A DNA stretch of 64,000 bases from Belliella alkalica (GCF_022549785.1 NZ_JAKZGO010000005.1:114860-178859); one strand, 5' to 3'. Counted from the first letter of the stretch, positions 18,795-29,054 are shown. A program made the numbers and translations. Notes: generated by a model from the letters alone, not told the origin.

Positions 18795-20459
18795 GTCATG
18801 CAGAAATCTATTGTTTTTCAAGAACTCATTGTCATCAGTCAAATTGAACCTTGAAATGCTCCTTTCGGAACTATGCTGCACATCATTTAATTTCACTTGC
18901 TTTCTTACAAATGCAGGCGTTTCCAATTTATCTTTGAATTCCTCAGGATTCTGATTGAAACTCTTGATGCTTTTCAGCTTTTCAAAACGCTCATGTGCTC
19001 TTTGAATTGCTTTTTGCTTCAATTGCTCATAATAATCGTTGCCATAAGCATTTTCGTCAGCTGCAGATTTTTCTTCCACCGGTGCTTTGGCTGTAGGCTG
19101 CTCTTCGTCCTGCAAAGTATATACTTTCTTTTCAGAATCTGAATTATTAGCTTTTACAAACTGAAATTCACCTTCCGCATCTTGTTCTTGTATTTCAACT
19201 TGCTTAGGAGCTTCTACCCTTTTGATTTCTTGAGCTCTTGATGCTTCTGCTGTAGTTTTGCTCTCAGTGGCAGTTGGTACCAAAGGCTTATTGAAAGTAA
19301 AAGTAAAAGTCTGTCCTGATTCAGCTGGAGCATCTTCTTCTATTTTTGAAGTTTTTCCAGATTCCAAATGAATCAATTTTTTCACAGGCTGTTCAACCTC
19401 TTCAGTAACTTCAATAACCTTACTCACAACTTGAGCTTGGCTATTGTTTCCACTTGGTGTAGCCAAAGCAGTCAACCTGTCCATTTCAAATCCTGTAGCA
19501 ATCACTGTAACCCTGATTGCTTTACCCAAATCAGTGTCAATACCTTGTCCAAAAATAACTTCTGCTTCTTCTCCAGCTCTTTCTTGGATATACTCAGTGA
19601 TTTCACTCAATTCATCCATAGAAAGTTCTTCATCTTCCCCTGACATGATTGACAACAAGATTTTCTGAGCTCCTTTGATATCAACATTGTTCAACAACGG
19701 CGAAGCAATTGCTTTTTCAGCAGCTTTGATAGCTCTTCCTTCACCTTCTTCGGTAGCAGAACCCATCACAGCAGCACCTGCATCTTTCATTACTGTTTTG
19801 ACATCTTCAAAATCCACGTTCACATCTTGATGAACAGTGATGATCTCTGCGATTGATTTAGCAGCAGTCGAAAGAATATTATCAGCTTTAGCAAATGCCG
19901 ATCTGATAGCAAGATTGCCATAAATTTCTCTCAATTTATCATTGAGGATAACCAAGACAGTATCACAATTATCTCTCAAAGCTTCGATACCCGCTTGGGC
20001 TGAATTCATTTTTTTCTTTCCTTCGAAAATAAAAGGGGCTGTAACGATCCCAACAGTCAGGATATCCAAATCCTTGGCTATCTTGGCAATCACTGGTGCT
20101 GCACCTGTACCTGTACCACCACCCATACCAGCTGTGATAAATACCATTTTGGTATTGTCAGAGAGTAATTCCCTAATTTCTTCTTTGCTTTCTAAAGCTG
20201 CATTTCTACCCTTTTCAGGATTGGCACCTGCTCCAAGCCCTTCGGTCAAGTTTGCACCCAACTGAAGTCTCAAAGGCACAGGACTGCTTTTCAAAGCCTG
20301 AGCATCGGTATTGACTACCACAAACTCTACATCCTTGATACCTTGGTTATACATGTGGTTCACCGCATTAGAACCACCTCCTCCGACACCTATCACCTTG
20401 ATGATAGATTTGTGATTTTTTGGAAGATCAAATTTGTAATCTTTCATGTTATCTGACAT
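18783..20459 (-). CDS. ftsZ: Cell division protein FtsZ
   Basis: 558 residues. FtsZ is the tubulin-like GTPase that forms the division ring. The GTPase core is standard: IKVIGVGGGGSNAVNHMY (residues about 20-37), the tubulin signature GGGTGTGAAP at 113-122, and NVDFEDVKTVMKDAG with the T7 region near 210-225. From about 335 to 530 runs a long, charged, low-complexity linker rich in Glu, Lys, Gln and Ala, a trait of Bacteroidota FtsZ. The C-terminal peptide FNLTDDNEF...FLHDNVD should be the binding tail for FtsA. Last gene of the dcw cluster, separated from ftsA by a 255-bp gap with no gene, so it probably also has its own promoter. Confidence 0.98.
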   Translation of the reverse strand: MSDNMKDYKFDLPKNHKSIIKVIGVGGGGSNAVNHMYNQGIKDVEFVVVNTDAQALKSSPVPLRLQLGANLTEGLGAGANPEKGRNAALESKEEIRELLSDNTKMVFITAGMGGGTGTGAAPVIAKIAKDLDILTVGIVTAPFIFEGKKKMNSAQAGIEALRDNCDTVLVILNDKLREIYGNLAIRSAFAKADNILSTAAKSIAEIITVHQDVNVDFEDVKTVMKDAGAAVMGSATEEGEGRAIKAAEKAIASPLLNNVDIKGAQKILLSIMSGEDEELSMDELSEITEYIQERAGEEAEVIFGQGIDTDLGKAIRVTVIATGFEMDRLTALATPSGNNSQAQVVSKVIEVTEEVEQPVKKLIHLESGKTSKIEEDAPAESGQTFTFTFNKPLVPTATESKTTAEASRAQEIKRVEAPKQVEIQEQDAEGEFQFVKANNSDSEKKVYTLQDEEQPTAKAPVEEKSAADENAYGNDYYEQLKQKAIQRAHERFEKLKSIKSFNQNPEEFKDKLETPAFVRKQVKLNDVQHSSERSISRFNLTDDNEFLKNNRFLHDNVD

Positions 20460-20714
20460 TTTAAAATTTATTTTGGTGAACTATATTTTTCAATTATTTA
20501 TATCTGCTTCCAAATCTATCCCTACATTTAATCAGGCACCTAATTTGAATTCAGCTACTGTCGACGGTGATCTGTCGATGATTATCCGCTTGATCCAATT
20601 GTTTTATTTACCTTTTGGTGTCATTTCGGATAATCCTATTAATTATTTTTAAAGAACTTAAAGAAGGGGGAAATGAAAAACAAGATCTCTCAAATCCCCT
20701 CAATTCGATAAGCC

Positions 20715-22055
20715 CTAGTAATTTCCTCCTTCGTCTCCCACATCTCCACCAATAATATCTTTAATTCGGCTTCCGATTCTGGTAAACAATTTATCAGCGT
20801 TAAGTGGTAGTCTTTCTTGAGGCTTCACTTTTAGACCTTGCTTAATTTCTCCTCCTGATTCTAGATTTCTTTCGTTGTATGAAGTCTCTCTATCATCTAG
20901 TGATTTGAATCCTGCAAGCACCAGACCAACTGTGGTCGCATACATAGGACTTTTTACCTCTTCGATTTTACATTTACCCAAATGTTCATTTGGATAACCA
21001 ATTCTAGTATCCAATCCAGTCATATATTCAAAGAGTTGCGCTACGCCTTGCAGCTGTGCACCACCACCTGTCAATACAATACCAGCAGCCAATTTTTTAT
21101 AATGCCCACTTGCAACTAATTCATTTTGGACATATTCAATAATCTCTTCCATTCTTGCCTGAATGATCGCGGCTAGGTTTCTGATAGAAATCTCTTTCGG
21201 AGGTCTGTTTCTTAGACCTGGAATTGACACTATTTCATTTGGATTGGCTTCTTCGGCTATGGCTTTCCCAAATTTTGTCTTCAATAATTCTGCTTGATGG
21301 TGCAATACCATACAACCTTCTTTAATATCAGTCGTGATGATATTTCCTCCCAAAGGAATGACTGCTGTATGACGGATAATGTTATCGTAGAAAATGGCAA
21401 TATCTGTAGTTCCTCCTCCAATATCTACCAAACAAACACCTGCTTCTTTGTCAATATCCCCCAATACAGAAAGTGAACTTGCCAATGGCTCCAATATCAA
21501 ATCTTGCGAGATCAGATTGGCTCTTTTGACACATCTATTGATGTTGTTGATAGCTGTGGTCTGTGCAGTGATGATATGGAAATCGGCTTCCAATCTAGAA
21601 CCTGACATCCCAACAGGATCTTTGATGCCATCTTCATAATCGACAGTATAATCTTGTGGCATGACATGGATGATCGAATTGCCTGGAGGCACAACGATGT
21701 TTTCCATATCATTGGAAAGTCCACGAACATCTTCAATCGTAATTTCATCCTGATTTTGACGTCTTATTGTCACTCCATGGTGAACGGTACTTTTAATATG
21801 CTGACCTGCGATCCCCACGATCACCTCCCCAATATTCACATCAGCCATATCAGCAGCGTCTTGGACAGCTTTCTGTATTGCATTTACGGTTTTGTCGATA
21901 TTGGTCACGATCCCTCTGATGACTCCATCAGAGACAGCTTTGCCCATGCCAAGCACTTCCAGTTTCCCAAATTCATTCTTACGCCCAATGATTGCGCAGA
22001 TTTTGGTGGTTCCGATATCCAGTCCTACGATTAAGTTGTCATTTTCCATAGCCAT
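20715..22055 (-). CDS. ftsA: Cell division protein FtsA
   Basis: 446 residues, actin-fold ATPase that tethers FtsZ to the membrane. LIVGLDIGTTKICAIIG (residues 8-24) is the phosphate-1 loop, CLVDIGGGTTDIAIF near 208-222 the phosphate-2 loop, and GIVLTGGGAQLQGV near 333-346 the adenosine motif. The C-terminal LFTRIGSRIKDIIGG (residues about 424-438) is an amphipathic helix that would be the membrane-targeting sequence, after a short variable linker. A second ATG two codons in (22049) is an equally possible start. It follows ftsQ by 4 bp. Confidence 0.97.
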   Translation of the reverse strand: MAMENDNLIVGLDIGTTKICAIIGRKNEFGKLEVLGMGKAVSDGVIRGIVTNIDKTVNAIQKAVQDAADMADVNIGEVIVGIAGQHIKSTVHHGVTIRRQNQDEITIEDVRGLSNDMENIVVPPGNSIIHVMPQDYTVDYEDGIKDPVGMSGSRLEADFHIITAQTTAINNINRCVKRANLISQDLILEPLASSLSVLGDIDKEAGVCLVDIGGGTTDIAIFYDNIIRHTAVIPLGGNIITTDIKEGCMVLHHQAELLKTKFGKAIAEEANPNEIVSIPGLRNRPPKEISIRNLAAIIQARMEEIIEYVQNELVASGHYKKLAAGIVLTGGGAQLQGVAQLFEYMTGLDTRIGYPNEHLGKCKIEEVKSPMYATTVGLVLAGFKSLDDRETSYNERNLESGGEIKQGLKVKPQERLPLNADKLFTRIGSRIKDIIGGDVGDEGGNY

Positions 22056-22059
22056 TCAA

Positions 22060-22815
22060 TTATTCACAAATAATTTGATCCTTATATTTTACATTCACTC
22101 TACTGTATGTATTCCATCCTTTTGCCGGAAGGATTTCATCATAGAAAAGTGAGATTTTTTTAAACTTTTCTTCAATATCCTTAGCGTCTCCAAACTCGAT
22201 CACTTGTTTTCCAACTTGTTGGTTGAGCTTGATATTACCTTTTCTATTTATTTCCAATCCCGTAATTTGGGCTTTCCAGAAATCATCTTTTTCTATGTAC
22301 TTAATCAGATTCAACAAATCTGAATGCTCCTTGCTCAAATCTTCCAATTCCAGCAATCGCTCCGCATAGGCACCCTCCAAAGTCAAAACCCGCGTCGTGT
22401 AATTCGGAGAGGTCGGTAGTATAATTCCTTCAGTAGAAATATATCCATCTGCTGCCATCGGCCTAACGATTCTTGCCATTGGTTTATATTGATCGATTTC
22501 TATCCAAACATTTCCTTTCAGATCTCCAAAAACCTCCGCATTCTTGACAAATGGATGGTCTTCAACTTTATTTTCAATTCTGCTGAAATTCAGTTCATTC
22601 ATCAAAATCCCAGCATTCAGAATCGGAAACTCCGTCTTTAACTTTTCCAATATTTCCTTTTCATCGACAAAATAAACATCAGCAATAGCATTTACTTTCA
22701 CCTGAATATTTGTCATTGTCTTCTCAGAATTCTTCTTCTCAACGAACCCGATAAATACCACCAATACTATTAGAATGATGGTAAAGCTGATAGATTTTTT
22801 CATGTTAGACTTCAT
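22060..22815 (-). CDS. ftsQ: Cell division protein FtsQ
   Basis: 251 residues, a bitopic membrane protein of the divisome. A short cytoplasmic N-terminus is followed by one membrane helix (FTIILIVLVVFIGFVE, residues about 11-26), a POTRA-like region (VDEKEILEKLKTEFP; MNELNFSRIENKVEDHPFV; NVWIEIDQYKPMARIV) and a beta domain in the periplasm. Sequence conservation of FtsQ is low in this phylum, so position between murC and ftsA supports the call. The ATG at 22815 overlaps murC by 11 bp; an ATG at 22803, just after the murC stop, starts MKKSISF and is equally plausible. Confidence 0.9.
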   Translation of the reverse strand: MKSNMKKSISFTIILIVLVVFIGFVEKKNSEKTMTNIQVKVNAIADVYFVDEKEILEKLKTEFPILNAGILMNELNFSRIENKVEDHPFVKNAEVFGDLKGNVWIEIDQYKPMARIVRPMAADGYISTEGIILPTSPNYTTRVLTLEGAYAERLLELEDLSKEHSDLLNLIKYIEKDDFWKAQITGLEINRKGNIKLNQQVGKQVIEFGDAKDIEEKFKKISLFYDEILPAKGWNTYSRVNVKYKDQIICE

Positions 22816-24199
22816 CTTGCATCCATTTAGCTATTGGTCCAACTAACCTATCAATATCACCTGCGCCAATCGTCACAAGTACCTCAGGCTTGCTTACATT
22901 GAGATAAGTCAATAAGCTTTCTTTTGTCTGCAAGGATTTCATTCCAGACCTGATATTTGCCAAGAGCATTCCCGCAGTCACCCCTTCTATCGGCTGCTCT
23001 CTTGCAGGATAGATATCCAACAAAACAACTTCATCGGCAAGCGACAAACTATCGGAAAAACCTTCCGCAAAATCCCTAGTCCTTGTAAAAAGATGTGGCT
23101 GAAATACAGCTGTCAATCTTTTTGTAGGATACATGGCTTTTACTGAATTCAAAAAAGCCCTGATCTCCTCAGGATGGTGCGCATAATCATCTATATAAAC
23201 CCTATCTTCCTTTTGAACGTGGGTTTCAAATCTCCTTTTGACTCCTCTGAATGTCTTCAATCCTTCTCTAATAGCCTCTTTATCTATTCCAAGATCAAGT
23301 GCGATGGCTATTGCCGGTAGCACATTTTCGACATTGTGATATCCAGGCATTCTCAATTCCAAGTTTCTTATTTCCTCTGCTTCATTCACAAAATCAAAGC
23401 TGAAGTAACCTGGCAAAGCTTTTACATTTGAGGCATGAATTGCTCCTTTGTCGATTCCATATTTTGTCACAGATAGCGCTTTGTAATCTCCTTTGGCTAA
23501 GTTTTCAAAAGCCTTAGATTGGATATAAAGCTTTCCATTTGGAGCTATGAGATCAATGAAATCACTAAAACCTGCTTTCATTACCTGATCGTCACCATAG
23601 ATATCTAAATGATCCGGGTCAACGCTTGTCAAAATAGCTACATTTGGATGCAAATGGAGAAACGAACGGTCAAACTCATCTGCTTCGACCACGACAGTTA
23701 CGTCCTGCCCCGACTCGTCATGGAGAATTAGATTACTTTGATAGTTTTGTGTAATCCCACCCAAAAACGCTGCAATATTTTTTCCACCATGCTTCAGCAA
23801 ATGCGCAACCATGGAAGATGTGGTAGTTTTGCCATGTGTACCCGCCACTGCCACCGTCGGAAGATCTGCCGTGATCATACCTAACACTGCCGCTCTTTTT
23901 CTCAATTCAAACCCTTCATTGATGAAGAAATTCAATTGCTCAGAATCTTTTGGCATAGCCGGAGTCCATACGATCAATGTCTTTTCTTTGAAGTCCTTCA
24001 CTTGTGAAGGGATGTTTTCAATAGCATCTTCAAAAGAAATCTCCATGCCTTCCTCTTCCAACTTTTCGGTCAAAGGAGAAGGTGTCTTGTCATAGCCTGA
24101 CACTTTGATCCCAAGATGGTTGAACCATCGAGCCAAAGCACTCATGCCGATACCACCGATACCTAGAAAATGGACGCTATGTAGATTTCTTACATTCAT
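22805..24199 (-). CDS. murC: UDP-N-acetylmuramate--L-alanine ligase
   Basis: 464 residues. MurC adds L-alanine to UDP-MurNAc with ATP, the first step of the peptide stem. Motifs in order: VHFLGIGGIGMSALARW (residues 9-25, UDP-binding), VAVAGTHGKTTTSSMV near 116-131 (ATP P-loop), VVVEADEFDRSFL near 170, DPDHLDIYGD near 194 and VKRRFE with YIDDYAHHPEEI near 311-326. The set with AGTHGKTTT and DDYAHHP is MurC-specific. It overlaps murG by 4 bp and ftsQ by up to 11 bp, so translation is probably coupled. Cytoplasmic. Confidence 0.98.
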   Translation of the reverse strand: MNVRNLHSVHFLGIGGIGMSALARWFNHLGIKVSGYDKTPSPLTEKLEEEGMEISFEDAIENIPSQVKDFKEKTLIVWTPAMPKDSEQLNFFINEGFELRKRAAVLGMITADLPTVAVAGTHGKTTTSSMVAHLLKHGGKNIAAFLGGITQNYQSNLILHDESGQDVTVVVEADEFDRSFLHLHPNVAILTSVDPDHLDIYGDDQVMKAGFSDFIDLIAPNGKLYIQSKAFENLAKGDYKALSVTKYGIDKGAIHASNVKALPGYFSFDFVNEAEEIRNLELRMPGYHNVENVLPAIAIALDLGIDKEAIREGLKTFRGVKRRFETHVQKEDRVYIDDYAHHPEEIRAFLNSVKAMYPTKRLTAVFQPHLFTRTRDFAEGFSDSLSLADEVVLLDIYPAREQPIEGVTAGMLLANIRSGMKSLQTKESLLTYLNVSKPEVLVTIGAGDIDRLVGPIAKWMQDEV

Positions 24200-25278
24200 T
24201 TTATTATTCCTTCCAAAGCTTCAATGATTTCAATTGCTGCATTTGGCTTTGCCAATTTTATTATGTTTGAAGCCAATTTCTCAGCTCTATTTTCATCATT
24301 CATCACTGAATCTACAGTGGATTTTAACTTGCCTATAGCCTCTGAGTCTTTCAAAAGTATCGCAGCTTCTTGGCTGACATAGGCCATTGCATTTTTGGTC
24401 TGATGGTCTTCTGCCACATTTGGTGATGGGATAAATATCACCGGTTTTCCTACCAAGCTCAATTCTGAAACCGACAATGCACCAGCTCTCGAAACCACCA
24501 CATCTGCAGCAGCATAAGCTAAATCCATCTCTCTGATAAATTCATTCACATGAATTTCATTGAGTCCAGATTCTTTAACTTTTGCATTCATTTCTTCAAA
24601 ATAAAAGCGCCCACATTGCCACAAAACCTGATAACCGGACTCTTCTAAAACTTTCATATCCTGCAAGACTGCAAGATTGATAGTCCTTGCCCCCAAGCTG
24701 CCACCTAAAACCAAAAGCGTTTTTTTGTCCGCTTTTAACCCAAACCGTGCTTCAGCTGCTTTTCTTTTTCCATTCAACTCCATGATGTCTTTTCTCACAG
24801 GATTCCCCGTGTAAGTCAATCTATCTTCTGGAAAAAAAGCACCCATATTTGGGTATGCAACACATATTTTTTGAGCCCTCTTTGAAAGCAGTTTGTTTGT
24901 CAAACCTGCATAAGAGTTTTGCTCTTGAATCAATGTTGGAATTCCTTTATTTTGCGCAGCATAAAGCAATGGCCCACTTGCATATCCACCCACTCCCACT
25001 ACTGCGTTTGGTTTGAAATCTCTGATTAGACTTTTAGCTTTTTTTAAACTTGCCAACAGTTTGAATGGAAAGCTCAAATTTGAAAGTGTCAAACTCCTTT
25101 GCAAGCCGGCTACTTTCAAGCCTTCGATTTTGTAACCTGCTTCAGGGACTTTTTGCATTTCCATCTTACCTTCAGCTCCAACAAATAGAAATTCTGTGTA
25201 AGGATGTTTTTCCTTCCAAGCATTGGCAATCGCTATCGCAGGGTAAATATGCCCTCCGGTACCACCACCGCTGATCAT
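24196..25278 (-). CDS. murG: UDP-GlcNAc--lipid I GlcNAc transferase MurG
   Basis: 360 residues, GT28 glycosyltransferase that turns lipid I into lipid II at the inner face of the membrane. MISGGGTGGHIYPAIAIA starts the protein with the first glycine-rich loop, VVGVGGYASGPLLYAA near 94-109 is the acceptor region, and VVSRAGALSVSELSLVGKPVIFIPSP near 260-285 is the donor site. The only conventional start leaves just two residues before the loop, whereas MurG usually has a full beta strand. The frame upstream stays open to the ftsW stop and would encode NTYRI, like the family N-terminus, but offers no ATG, GTG or TTG. See the findings. It overlaps murC by 4 bp. Confidence 0.95.
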   Translation of the reverse strand: MISGGGTGGHIYPAIAIANAWKEKHPYTEFLFVGAEGKMEMQKVPEAGYKIEGLKVAGLQRSLTLSNLSFPFKLLASLKKAKSLIRDFKPNAVVGVGGYASGPLLYAAQNKGIPTLIQEQNSYAGLTNKLLSKRAQKICVAYPNMGAFFPEDRLTYTGNPVRKDIMELNGKRKAAEARFGLKADKKTLLVLGGSLGARTINLAVLQDMKVLEESGYQVLWQCGRFYFEEMNAKVKESGLNEIHVNEFIREMDLAYAAADVVVSRAGALSVSELSLVGKPVIFIPSPNVAEDHQTKNAMAYVSQEAAILLKDSEAIGKLKSTVDSVMNDENRAEKLASNIIKLAKPNAAIEIIEALEGIIK

Positions 25279-25317
25279 GATTCTATATGTATTTGACTTT
25301 TTGATATACTGTTTTTT

Positions 25318-26493
25318 TTATGCTGCCTGTAATGATTTTCTAGGTATATTTTTCCCTTCCGAAATTGGTTCTACAGAATCTTCATGATCTCCGCGGCTAA
25401 CGCTGAGGATAATCCCCAAAGAAAATCCTGTGAAAATCAATGAAGTACCACCCATACTCAAAAGAGGAAGTGGCAAACCTGTAATTGGTCCAAGCCCAAC
25501 GGCTACAGCCATATTGACCATCGCTTGAAGGACTAGGGCAAAACTCAAACCTGCAGAAAGCAATCCTCCAAAAGGTTTGGTCGAGGATGCTACTATTCGC
25601 ATGCCTCGGTAGAGTAAAGCCAAATAGAGAAACAAAACTGTCGCTCCTCCTACAAGTCCATACTCTTCGATGATTATCGCAAAGATGAAATCCGAATAAG
25701 GATGTGGAAGTGAATTTCTTTGTTCTGAATTCCCTGGTCCTTTTCCCGTAATTCCACCTGTGGAAATTGCTATATATGATTGCTCTGCCTGATAAGGAAT
25801 CTCTTCTCCAGAAACGAAATTTTCTATTCTAGAAAAGAAAGTACCACCTCTCTGTCCCAATAAAAGGGATGTAGTCAATGCCAAGCCTCCTATCAAAACC
25901 ACCATGACTATAAATCTCATCGGAACCCTTCCGATAAACATGAGCAAAAGACATGTCATCAATAGCAAGACTGCGGTGGACATATTCGCCATTCCAATCA
26001 AACCACATACAATGGCTATGGCAATCATGATTGGCAAAAATGTATTTTGAAAATCCCTTATATTCTGTTGTTTTCTAGCCAAAAGACTCGCAAGGGTAGC
26101 TATCAAAGCAAGTTTCGCAACATCTGAAGGCTGAAATGCCTGATCGATCAAAGGTATTGTCAACCATCTATTTGCTTCGTTGATATTGGATCCAAAGAAA
26201 TAAGTGAATATCAACAAGGGAATAGAAGCAACCAATAACAATCGACCTATCAACCCAAATGTCTTATAAGGAATTTTGTGGACTGCCCACATCACTGCAA
26301 AGCTGACTACAACCAAAAAGCCATGCTTGATGATGTAGCTTTCAGTATCTCCTCCTCTATATTTGTATGCAAGCGAACCTGTAGCTGAATATACTACCAG
26401 CATACTGATGATGGACAAAATGATCACGATCCCCCAAATGATTGGGTCGCCCTTCAAATTATCATCTACAAACTTTTTCGCTGCGTTCATCAT
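25318..26493 (-). CDS. ftsW: Lipid II polymerase FtsW (SEDS family)
   Basis: 391 residues with about ten membrane helices. SEDS proteins polymerise lipid II into glycan strands with a partner class B PBP. Visible SEDS segments: the early IIWGIVIILSIISMLVVYSA helix, NEANRWLTIP near 121-130 and QPSDVAKLALIATLASLLA near 137-155 (the QPSE-type motif), YQAEQSYIAISTGGITGKGPG near 234-254 and LPHPYSDFIFAIIIEEYGLVG near 262-282. Position in the dcw cluster between murD and murG favours FtsW over RodA. The start may be either of two successive ATGs (26493, 26490). The gap to murG is 39 bp. Confidence 0.96.
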   Translation of the reverse strand: MMNAAKKFVDDNLKGDPIIWGIVIILSIISMLVVYSATGSLAYKYRGGDTESYIIKHGFLVVVSFAVMWAVHKIPYKTFGLIGRLLLVASIPLLIFTYFFGSNINEANRWLTIPLIDQAFQPSDVAKLALIATLASLLARKQQNIRDFQNTFLPIMIAIAIVCGLIGMANMSTAVLLLMTCLLLMFIGRVPMRFIVMVVLIGGLALTTSLLLGQRGGTFFSRIENFVSGEEIPYQAEQSYIAISTGGITGKGPGNSEQRNSLPHPYSDFIFAIIIEEYGLVGGATVLFLYLALLYRGMRIVASSTKPFGGLLSAGLSFALVLQAMVNMAVAVGLGPITGLPLPLLSMGGTSLIFTGFSLGIILSVSRGDHEDSVEPISEGKNIPRKSLQAA

Positions 26494-26500
26494 AACACCC

Positions 26501-27841
26501 TTATTTTTTCAATGCCTTTACCGCAGATTTGAATTGATCTCCTCTGTCCTCATAATTTTTGAAAAGGTCAAAACTTGCGCATGCTGGCGACAGCAATACC
26601 ACATCTCCCCTTTCACCATATTCCAATCCCCAAGCCACAGCTTGAGCGATATCTTCTGTTTCTTTAATCCTTTGGACTTTGCCAGCAAAAGCCGACTTCA
26701 ATTTTTCATTGTCCACACCAAGGCAAATCAGCACTTTAACCTGATCTTCTACAACAGGAAACAATACCGAATAATCATTTCCCTTATCAACTCCCCCTGC
26801 TATCCAAACCAAAGGTTCTTCAAAACTCTCCAAAGCGAAAGCTGTAGCATCCACATTGGTGCCTTTGCTGTCATTGATAAAAGTCACCCCTTTGATCACT
26901 TCCACCAACTCCATTCTATGTGGTGCGTTTTGAAAGTCCTTCAAAGCAGATTTTATCTTCTCCTCTTTTATCCCAACTGCCACAGCGGCAAGTGTTGCAA
27001 ACATCACATTTTGCATGTTGTGAACTCCTCGGAGGGAAATCTCAGTTGTATCAATTTTGAAGTTGCTTTGCTTGTAGTTAATTGCAATTTCTTTCCCATT
27101 GAAATGACCACCTTCTTTTGGAAGCTTGGAAGTAGAGATTGTAACCTTATCAGCAGCAATTGGCGACACAACAAAGCCATTGTGGATATTCAGGTCATCG
27201 GCATAATAAATAGCAAGGTCATTTCCCTTCATATTCTTGAACAAAGAAATTTTCGAAGCTATATAATTTTCCAACTTATAATCATACCTGTCCAAATGGT
27301 CAGGTGTGATATTTGTCAATACTGCAACAGCTGGCTTGAAATCCGCAAAGCCATCAATCTGAAAGCTGCTCACTTCAATTACCCACCAATCTTTATCTCC
27401 ATTCACCAATTGCCCTGCCCAACTCTGGCCCACATTACCTGCAAGCCCTACATTGATTCCTGCACTTTTCAGCAAATGGTAAGTCAAAAGTGTAGTCGTT
27501 GTTTTTCCATTCGTTCCTGTGATTGCTATCACTTTCCCTTCAGAAAATCTAAAAGCAAACTCCAATTCATCGATTACCGGGATTCCCTTTTCAGCCACCA
27601 ACTTCATGATCGGAGCTTTTGGTGGAATACCTGGGCTTTTGATAATCTCATCTGCACTCAGAATTTCTGATTCTGTATGCTTCCCCTCCTCAAAAGGAAT
27701 TCCTGCATCAGTCAAAGCCGTTTTTCTGGCTGCACTTATTGCCGCCATATCAGATACCCATACGGCATAGCCCTTTTGCTTTGCGAGCAATGCTGCTCCC
27801 AAACCACTTTCTCCGGCTCCAAGTATGACTATCTTCTTCAT
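26501..27841 (-). CDS. murD: UDP-N-acetylmuramoylalanine--D-glutamate ligase
   Basis: 446 residues. MurD adds D-glutamate to UDP-MurNAc-L-Ala. The N-terminal dinucleotide-like fold begins KKIVILGAGESGLGAALLA (residues 2-20), the ATP loop is IAITGTNGKTTTTLLTYHL near 112-130, WVIEVSSFQIDG near 158 carries the Mg-binding Glu, NITPDHLDRYD near 183 the His-Asp pair, and FINDSKGTNVDA near 312-323 the C-terminal domain signature. It lies 7 bp upstream of ftsW and 1 bp downstream of mraY. A 435-residue frame on the opposite strand is only a shadow of this gene. Confidence 0.98.
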   Translation of the reverse strand: MKKIVILGAGESGLGAALLAKQKGYAVWVSDMAAISAARKTALTDAGIPFEEGKHTESEILSADEIIKSPGIPPKAPIMKLVAEKGIPVIDELEFAFRFSEGKVIAITGTNGKTTTTLLTYHLLKSAGINVGLAGNVGQSWAGQLVNGDKDWWVIEVSSFQIDGFADFKPAVAVLTNITPDHLDRYDYKLENYIASKISLFKNMKGNDLAIYYADDLNIHNGFVVSPIAADKVTISTSKLPKEGGHFNGKEIAINYKQSNFKIDTTEISLRGVHNMQNVMFATLAAVAVGIKEEKIKSALKDFQNAPHRMELVEVIKGVTFINDSKGTNVDATAFALESFEEPLVWIAGGVDKGNDYSVLFPVVEDQVKVLICLGVDNEKLKSAFAGKVQRIKETEDIAQAVAWGLEYGERGDVVLLSPACASFDLFKNYEDRGDQFKSAVKALKK

Positions 27842-27842
27842 T

Positions 27843-29054
27843 TTATCTCAATTTCAATGTTGCTAAAGTGATGATGGCAAGGAGGATTCCAAGAATCCAA
27901 AACCTTGTTACAATCTTCGCCTCATGAATATTTTTCTTTTGATAATGATGATGCAATGGAGACATCAAAAAGACTCTCCTTCCTTCACCATATTTTTTTT
28001 TCGTGTATTTAAAGTATGATACCTGAATAATCACAGAAGCATTTTCGATCACGAAAATCCCGCAAAGAATAGGTATCAATAGTTCTTTTCTCAAAGTCAA
28101 AGACAAAACTGCAATCACACCACCTAGCATTAAGCTGCCTGTATCTCCCATAAATACTTGTGCCGGATAGGCATTGTACCATAAGAACCCAACACATGCA
28201 CCAACAAAAGCTGCGCAGAAAATCACAAGCTCACCTGAATTTGGAATAAAGAATACATTCAGGTATTGGGAAAATATGGCGTTGCCGGAAATGTAGGCGA
28301 AAATCGCTATCGTCAAGCCGATAATAGCCGAGGTTCCCGCTGCCAATCCATCAATCCCATCTGTGATATTTGCTCCATTTGACACTGCTGTCACGATGAA
28401 GATCACGATAAGAATATAGAAAATCGGTGTAGCCGCTTCTCCAAGAAACCCAAATATCCTTTCATAATTCAATTCGTTGTCCTTCATAAAAGGAATGGTT
28501 GTCTTCATGGTCTTCACATCTCTAAATGCAGGTGTTTCAACTACCCCTTCCTCTATCGAAACAGGGTTGGTAAATTCACGTACAACTACGCCTTCATGAA
28601 AGTAGAGTGTAGCTCCAACCACAATTCCGATCCCTACCTGACCAATAATTTTAAATCTCCCTTTAAGACCATCCTTATTTTTTCTAAAAACTTTGATGTA
28701 ATCATCCAAAAAGCCAATTCCACCTAACCATACAGTAGTTGCCAATAGCAGGATAATGTAGATGTTGTTGATATTCGCAAAAAGAAGGGTAGGAATAATT
28801 ATTCCAGCCATGATCATCAAGCCCCCCATAGTTGGTGTGCCTTTTTTCTCAGCCTGACCTTCGAGCCCCAAATCCCTTACAGCCTCACCAATCTGCTTAT
28901 TTCTGATCCAACTGATGATATTCTGACCAAAAGTGATCGTGATAATCAAGGAAACAAGCGCTGCCATACCTGCTCTGAAAGAGATATAGCGGAACACTCC
29001 CGTCCCTGGGATATCCAATACTTGGTCGAAATATTCAAAAATGGGGTATAACAT
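27843..29054 (-). CDS. mraY: Phospho-MurNAc-pentapeptide transferase MraY
   Basis: 403 residues, about ten membrane helices. MraY moves phospho-MurNAc-pentapeptide from UMP to undecaprenyl phosphate, forming lipid I. Family motifs: [15 protein letters not shown] near 70-84, [20 protein letters not shown] near 111-130 with the catalytic Asp pair, [16 protein letters not shown] near 225-240, and [12 protein letters not shown] near 303 with PLHHHYQKK near 356-364. At 403 residues it is longer than the E. coli form (about 360); the extra part is a loop around residues 160-200 ([12 protein letters not shown] and on), which is common in this phylum. It follows murE by 3 bp. Confidence 0.98.
   Translation of the reverse strand: MLYPIFEYFDQVLDIPGTGVFRYISFRAGMAALVSLIITITFGQNIISWIRNKQIGEAVRDLGLEGQAEKKGTPTMGGLMIMAGIIIPTLLFANINNIYIILLLATTVWLGGIGFLDDYIKVFRKNKDGLKGRFKIIGQVGIGIVVGATLYFHEGVVVREFTNPVSIEEGVVETPAFRDVKTMKTTIPFMKDNELNYERIFGFLGEAATPIFYILIVIFIVTAVSNGANITDGIDGLAAGTSAIIGLTIAIFAYISGNAIFSQYLNVFFIPNSGELVIFCAAFVGACVGFLWYNAYPAQVFMGDTGSLMLGGVIAVLSLTLRKELLIPILCGIFVIENASVIIQVSYFKYTKKKYGEGRRVFLMSPLHHHYQKKNIHEAKIVTRFWILGILLAIITLATLKLR

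Noticed and set aside
26363-27670. 435-residue open frame on the plus strand
   Set aside because: It lies fully antisense to ftsW and murD, whose protein motifs are unmistakable; the plus-strand protein is Cys/His/Phe-rich with no family features.
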